From Burkholderiaceae bacterium (GTDB lineage: Bacteria; Pseudomonadota; Gammaproteobacteria; Burkholderiales; Burkholderiaceae_C), in NCBI GenBank assembly GCA_025458585.1, contig JALOSD010000003.1:1-28633 (forward strand): a stretch of 28,633 bases of DNA. The letters run 5' to 3'. Made by a program: the position numbers and the translations under genes. The notes under the pieces are model-generated. The model was not told the origin of the DNA. It did not search any database and saw only the letters and a list, made by a program, of their open reading frames with translations. The stretch's first letter is position 1. The number at the start of each line of letters is the position of its first letter. Below, in pieces: positions 25,104-28,633 of this stretch.

Positions 25104-27179
25104 ATGGACGTTGCCACCATCCGCACCGTACGCGGCGCCTGCCCGCACGACTGCCCCGACACCTGCGCGCTGCGCGTGTCGGTCGAGGGCGGGCGCGCGG
25201 TGCGCGTGCAGGGCGACCCCGACCACCCGCCGACCGCCGGCGTGCTATGCACGAAGGTCAGCCGCTACACCGAACGCACGTACCACCCCGAGCGGCTGCT
25301 GCACCCGCTGCGGCGCGTCGGGCGCAAGGGCGAGGGCCGTTTCGAGCGCATCTCGTGGGACGAAGCGCTCGCCTGCGTCGCGGCGCGGCTGAAAGCCATC
25401 GCGGCGCGCGAGCCGCAGGCGATCGTGCCCTACAGCTACGCCGGCACGATGGGTCTGCTGCAGGGCGAGGCGATGGCCGGGCGCTTCTTCAACCGCCTCG
25501 GCGCGAGCCGGCTCGACCGCACGATCTGCGCCTCGGCCGGCGGCGAGGCGCTCGCCGCGACCTACGGCGGCAAGGTCGGCATGCACGTGCGCTTCTTCGC
25601 GCAGTCGAAGCTGATCGTGATCTGGGGCAGCAACAGCGTCGCGTCGAACCTGCACTTGTGGACGCTGGCGCAGCAGGCCAAGCGCGACGGCGCGAAGCTG
25701 TGGTGCATCGACCCGCGGCGCACCGAGACCGCCGACAAGTGCCACCGCCACCTCGCGATCCGCCCCGGCACCGACGGCGCGCTCGCGCTCGCGCTGATGC
25801 ACGAGCTGGTCGCGCACGGCTGGATCGACCACGACTACGTCGATCGTCACGTCGACGGCGTCGACAAGCTCGTCGAGCGCGCGCGGGCCTGGCCGCCCGA
25901 GCGCGCGGCGGCGGTGTGCGGCGTGCCGGCCGACGACATCCGCGAGCTCGCGCGGGACTACGGCACGACGAAGCCGGCCGCGATCCGCCTCAACTACGGC
26001 ATGCAGCGCGTCGCCGGCGGCGGCAACGCGGTGCGGCTCGTCGCGTTGCTGCCATGCCTCGTCGGCGCGTGGCGCCACCCCGCGGGCGGTCTGCTGCTGT
26101 CGAGCTCGGGCTGGTTCGCGCCGTACCGCGACGACGCGGCGCTGCAGCGCCCCGACCTCCTCGAGACCGTGTACGGCCCTGCGGGACGGGGGTGCCGCCC
26201 GCGCACCGTCAACATGAGCACGATCGGCGACGCGCTGCTGCACCCCGGCGGCGGCGCGTTCGGGCCGCGCGTCGAGGCGCTCGTCGTCTACAACAGCAAC
26301 CCGGTCGCGGTCGCGCCCGAGTCACGCAAGGTGGCGGCCGGCTTCGCGCGCGACGACCTGTTCACCGTCGTGCTCGAACAGTTCGCGACCGACACCGTCG
26401 ACTTCGCCGACATCGTGCTGCCGGCGACGACGCAGCTCGAGCACCTCGACGTGCACACGAGCTACGGCCACACCGACGTGCTGCTCAACGAGCCGGCGAT
26501 CGAGCCGCTCGGCGAGGCCAAGCCCAACACGCAGATCTTCCGCGAGCTCGCCGCGCGCATGGGCTTCGACGACCGATGCTTCGCCGACGACGACGAGACG
26601 CTGCTGCGGCAGGCGCTGAAGGGCGTCGACCTCGCCGCGCTTCGCGAGCGCGGCTGGGCGAGCCTGCCGCTGCCCGACGCGCCGTTCGCGAACGGCGGCT
26701 TCCCGACCGCGAGCGGTAAGGCCATCGTCGACGCGCCCGGACTCGGCGTGCCCGACCTCGTGCCGAACCACGAGTGCGCCGAGACCGCGCCCGCGCTCGC
26801 CGCGCGCTATCCGCTCGCGATGATCTCGCCGCCGGCGCGCCACTTCCTGAACTCGACCTTCGTCAACGTGAAGAGCCTGCGCTCGATCGAAGGCGAGCCG
26901 CTGCTCGAGATCCACCCCGACGACGCGATGTCGCGCGGCATCGCGAGCGGCACGGCGGTGCGCGTGTTCAACGACCGCGGTACGTACCGCTGCCGCGCCG
27001 AGGTGACGACGCGCGCGCGCCCGGGCGTCGTCGTCGGCCTGGGCATCTGGTGGCGCAAGTTCGCCGCCGACGCCACCAACGTCAACGAACTGACGAGCCA
27101 GCGCCTGACCGACCTCGGCCGCGCGCCGACGTTCTACGACTGTCTGGTCGAGGTCGAGCGCGACGCCAGCGCGGCGTGA
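25104..27179 (+). CDS. Molybdopterin-dependent oxidoreductase with [4Fe-4S] cluster (DMSO reductase family)
   Basis: A 691-residue single-subunit-like member of the DMSO reductase superfamily. An N-terminal [4Fe-4S] motif, C13-x3-C17-x3-C21-x27-C49, is complete. Domains then run through the two dinucleotide-binding regions (VIWGSNSVASNLH, LWCIDPRRTETADKC, and later VVYNSNPVAVAPES with FADIVLPATTQLEHLDVHTSYGH) to a C-terminal molydopterin dinucleotide-binding barrel (LEIHPDDAMSRGI onward). C142 in DRTICASAG lies about where the protein ligand to the metal is expected. There is no Tat leader, so it is probably cytoplasmic. No electron-transfer beta subunit or membrane anchor is encoded nearby. 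Substrate unknown; formate dehydrogenase-like, reductase or hydroxylase roles are all open. It overlaps the next gene by four bases. Confidence 0.92.
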   Translation: MDVATIRTVRGACPHDCPDTCALRVSVEGGRAVRVQGDPDHPPTAGVLCTKVSRYTERTYHPERLLHPLRRVGRKGEGRFERISWDEALACVAARLKAIAAREPQAIVPYSYAGTMGLLQGEAMAGRFFNRLGASRLDRTICASAGGEALAATYGGKVGMHVRFFAQSKLIVIWGSNSVASNLHLWTLAQQAKRDGAKLWCIDPRRTETADKCHRHLAIRPGTDGALALALMHELVAHGWIDHDYVDRHVDGVDKLVERARAWPPERAAAVCGVPADDIRELARDYGTTKPAAIRLNYGMQRVAGGGNAVRLVALLPCLVGAWRHPAGGLLLSSSGWFAPYRDDAALQRPDLLETVYGPAGRGCRPRTVNMSTIGDALLHPGGGAFGPRVEALVVYNSNPVAVAPESRKVAAGFARDDLFTVVLEQFATDTVDFADIVLPATTQLEHLDVHTSYGHTDVLLNEPAIEPLGEAKPNTQIFRELAARMGFDDRCFADDDETLLRQALKGVDLAALRERGWASLPLPDAPFANGGFPTASGKAIVDAPGLGVPDLVPNHECAETAPALAARYPLAMISPPARHFLNSTFVNVKSLRSIEGEPLLEIHPDDAMSRGIASGTAVRVFNDRGTYRCRAEVTTRARPGVVVGLGIWWRKFAADATNVNELTSQRLTDLGRAPTFYDCLVEVERDASAA

Positions 27180-28273
27180 AACGCGCGGCGACGATCTCGA
27201 TCGTGGCGGCGGCGGGGCTGATCGGTACGGCGGCGCTGCTGCTCGCGGCGGCCTGCCTCGGCAGCGGCTGCAGCGCCGGCGTCGGCTATTACGCGCAATC
27301 CGTCGGCGGCCACGTCGACTTGATGAACCGCGCGCGGCCGGTGCCCGATTGGCTCGCCGACGATGCGACACCCGACGCGCTGCGCGAGCGGCTCGAGCTC
27401 AGCCAGCGCACGCGCGACTTCGCGGTGGCCGAGCTGCGCCTGCCCGACGGCGCGAGCTACCGCCGCTACGCCGACCTCGGGCGGCCGGCGGCGGTGTGGA
27501 ACGTCGTCGCCGCGCCCGAGCTGTCGCTGCAGCTCAAGACGTGGTGCTTTCCGGTCGTCGGCTGCGTCGGCTACCGCGGCTACTACGACCGCGCGGCGGC
27601 CGACGCGCTGGCCGCGCAGCTGCGCGCCGAGGGCTGGGAGGCGCTCGTCCAGCCGGTGCCAGCCTACTCGACGCTCGGCAAGCTCGAATGGGCGGGCGGC
27701 GACCCGCTGCTGTCGACGTTCATCCGCTGGCCCGAGGGCGAGCTGGCGCGGCTGATCTTTCACGAGCTCGCGCACCAGGTCGTCTACGTGAAGGGCGACA
27801 CGATGTTCAACGAGTCGTTCGCGACCGCGGTCGAACGCATCGGCGTGCAGCGCTGGCTCGACGTGCACGCAAGTGCCGCGGCGCGCGACGAGTACGCGCG
27901 CATCGACGCGCGGCGGCAGCAGTTCCGCGCGCTGACGCTCGCCGCGCGGCGCGAGCTCGAGACGATCTACGCCGCCGACGCGTCCGACGGCGCGAAGCGC
28001 GACGCGAAGGCGCAGGCGATGGCGCGCCTGCGTGCCGAGCACGAGCGGCTCAAGCGCGACGAGTGGGGCGGCTTCGCCGGCTACGATGCGTGGTTCGAGC
28101 GCGCGAACAACGCCGCGCTCGGGCTGCAGGCGGCCTACACCGAGCTGGTGCCAGGCTTCGAGCGCGAATTCGAGGCCTGCCGCGGCGACTTCGACTGCTT
28201 CTACGACCGCGTGCGCGCGCTCGCGCGCTTGCCGAAGGACGAACGGCACGCGACACTGCGCGCCGTCCAATGA
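27176..28273 (+). CDS. Predicted envelope aminopeptidase (PF10023-type, HExxH)
   Basis: Zinc metallopeptidase of 365 residues. The active site HELAH is at 196-200 (in LIFHELAHQ), with E213 in MFNESFATAVE as the likely third metal ligand, which is the arrangement of the Aminopep family. The N-terminus is a hydrophobic export signal with two cysteines, C27 and C32 (LLAAACLGSGCSAG). Neither is in a perfect lipobox, though relatives are lipoproteins, so an envelope lipoprotein is likely but not certain. The start is GTG at 27176 overlapping the stop of the oxidoreductase gene as GTGA. The first helix is lost with any later start. Confidence 0.9.
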   Translation: MKRAATISIVAAAGLIGTAALLLAAACLGSGCSAGVGYYAQSVGGHVDLMNRARPVPDWLADDATPDALRERLELSQRTRDFAVAELRLPDGASYRRYADLGRPAAVWNVVAAPELSLQLKTWCFPVVGCVGYRGYYDRAAADALAAQLRAEGWEALVQPVPAYSTLGKLEWAGGDPLLSTFIRWPEGELARLIFHELAHQVVYVKGDTMFNESFATAVERIGVQRWLDVHASAAARDEYARIDARRQQFRALTLAARRELETIYAADASDGAKRDAKAQAMARLRAEHERLKRDEWGGFAGYDAWFERANNAALGLQAAYTELVPGFEREFEACRGDFDCFYDRVRALARLPKDERHATLRAVQ

Positions 28274-28286
28274 AGGGAACGACGAC

Positions 28287-28633
28287 GTGTCCGACATCCG
28301 CATCCACCGCCAACACGACCTGGGCCTGGCGAAGGCGCGCGAGATCGCCTGGCAATGGGCCGAGGAGGCCGAGCAGAAGTTTGGCATGGCGTGCACCGTG
28401 ATCGAGGGCGAGTTCGGCGATACCGTCGAATTCAGCCGCAGCGGCGTGCACGGCCAGCTCATCGTCGCGCCCGACCACTTCGACCTGCAGGCCAAGCTCG
28501 GCTTCCTGCTCGGCGCGTTCAGCAAGACGATCGAGACGCAGATCCTGCAGAACCTCGACGACCTGCTCGGCAAGGGCGAGGCCGAGAAGCACGCCGCCGA
28601 CGCCGCCGCGGCGCGCAAGGCGGGGACGACCAA
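28287..28633 (+). CDS. Polyhydroxyalkanoic acid system family protein (partial, cut by the window end)
   Basis: The frame starts at GTG 28287, with AAGGGA nine bases upstream, and stays open for 115 codons to the edge without a stop. The sequence (MSDIRIHRQHDLGLAKAREI, then AWQWAEEAEQKFGM, FSRSGVHGQLIVAPDHFDLQ and AKLGFLLGAFSKTIE) is typical of the small PHA_gran_rgn family, often encoded near polyhydroxyalkanoate granule genes in Burkholderiales. The family is normally about 90-110 residues, and the last codons here are alanine- and lysine-rich, so the stop is probably close. It begins 13 bases after the aminopeptidase stop, in the same direction. Its biochemical role is not established. Confidence 0.88.
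   Translation, partial: MSDIRIHRQHDLGLAKAREIAWQWAEEAEQKFGMACTVIEGEFGDTVEFSRSGVHGQLIVAPDHFDLQAKLGFLLGAFSKTIETQILQNLDDLLGKGEAEKHAADAAAARKAGTT

Overview
The window is a GC-rich piece of a bacterial chromosome, almost certainly from a betaproteobacterium of the order Burkholderiales. The grounds are the gene order pilB-pilC-pilD-coaE-zapD-yacG, a groESL operon with a CIRCE operator, System II cytochrome c maturation (ResB/CcsB) next to MsrPQ, and a polyhydroxyalkanoate-granule protein at the right edge. No rRNA, tRNA, insertion sequence, phage gene or CRISPR array was seen. Gene density is high and the composition is even, so it reads as core chromosome with two less familiar stretches.

Layout. 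(1) 237-3140, plus strand: a TRAP transporter (dctP, dctQ, dctM) with an intrinsic terminator between dctP and dctQ. (2) 3153-9960, minus strand: a redox block read right to left as cytochrome c4, resB, ccsB, msrP, msrQ, then an SMP-30 lactonase. It exports and matures c-type cytochromes and repairs oxidised methionines in the periplasm. resB is broken: its two halves lie in different frames and about 30 residues of the family appear to be missing at about 7903-7913. (3) 10008-11641, plus strand: engB (ribosome-assembly GTPase) overlapping an alpha/beta hydrolase. (4) 11623-13971, minus strand: a PlpD-type patatin autotransporter. (5) 14040-16259, minus strand: groES-groEL with terminator, CIRCE and a promoter that looks both sigma-70 and sigma-32 like. 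(6) 16311-21958, minus strand: yacG, zapD, coaE, pilD, pilC, pilB, i.e. type IV pilus assembly linked to CoA synthesis and cell division. (7) 22094-24401, minus strand: a DUF2817 (M14-like) peptidase and an M20 amidohydrolase. (8) 24532 to the right end, plus strand: a tightly packed run of an unknown 189-residue protein, a stand-alone molybdopterin oxidoreductase, an envelope aminopeptidase and a PHA-granule-region protein cut by the window edge.

The observations most worth following up are the split resB, whose first-frame stop overlaps a second-frame ATG; the layered control of groESL; and the uncharacterised operon at 24532-28633. I did not find a clear new defence or mobile system.
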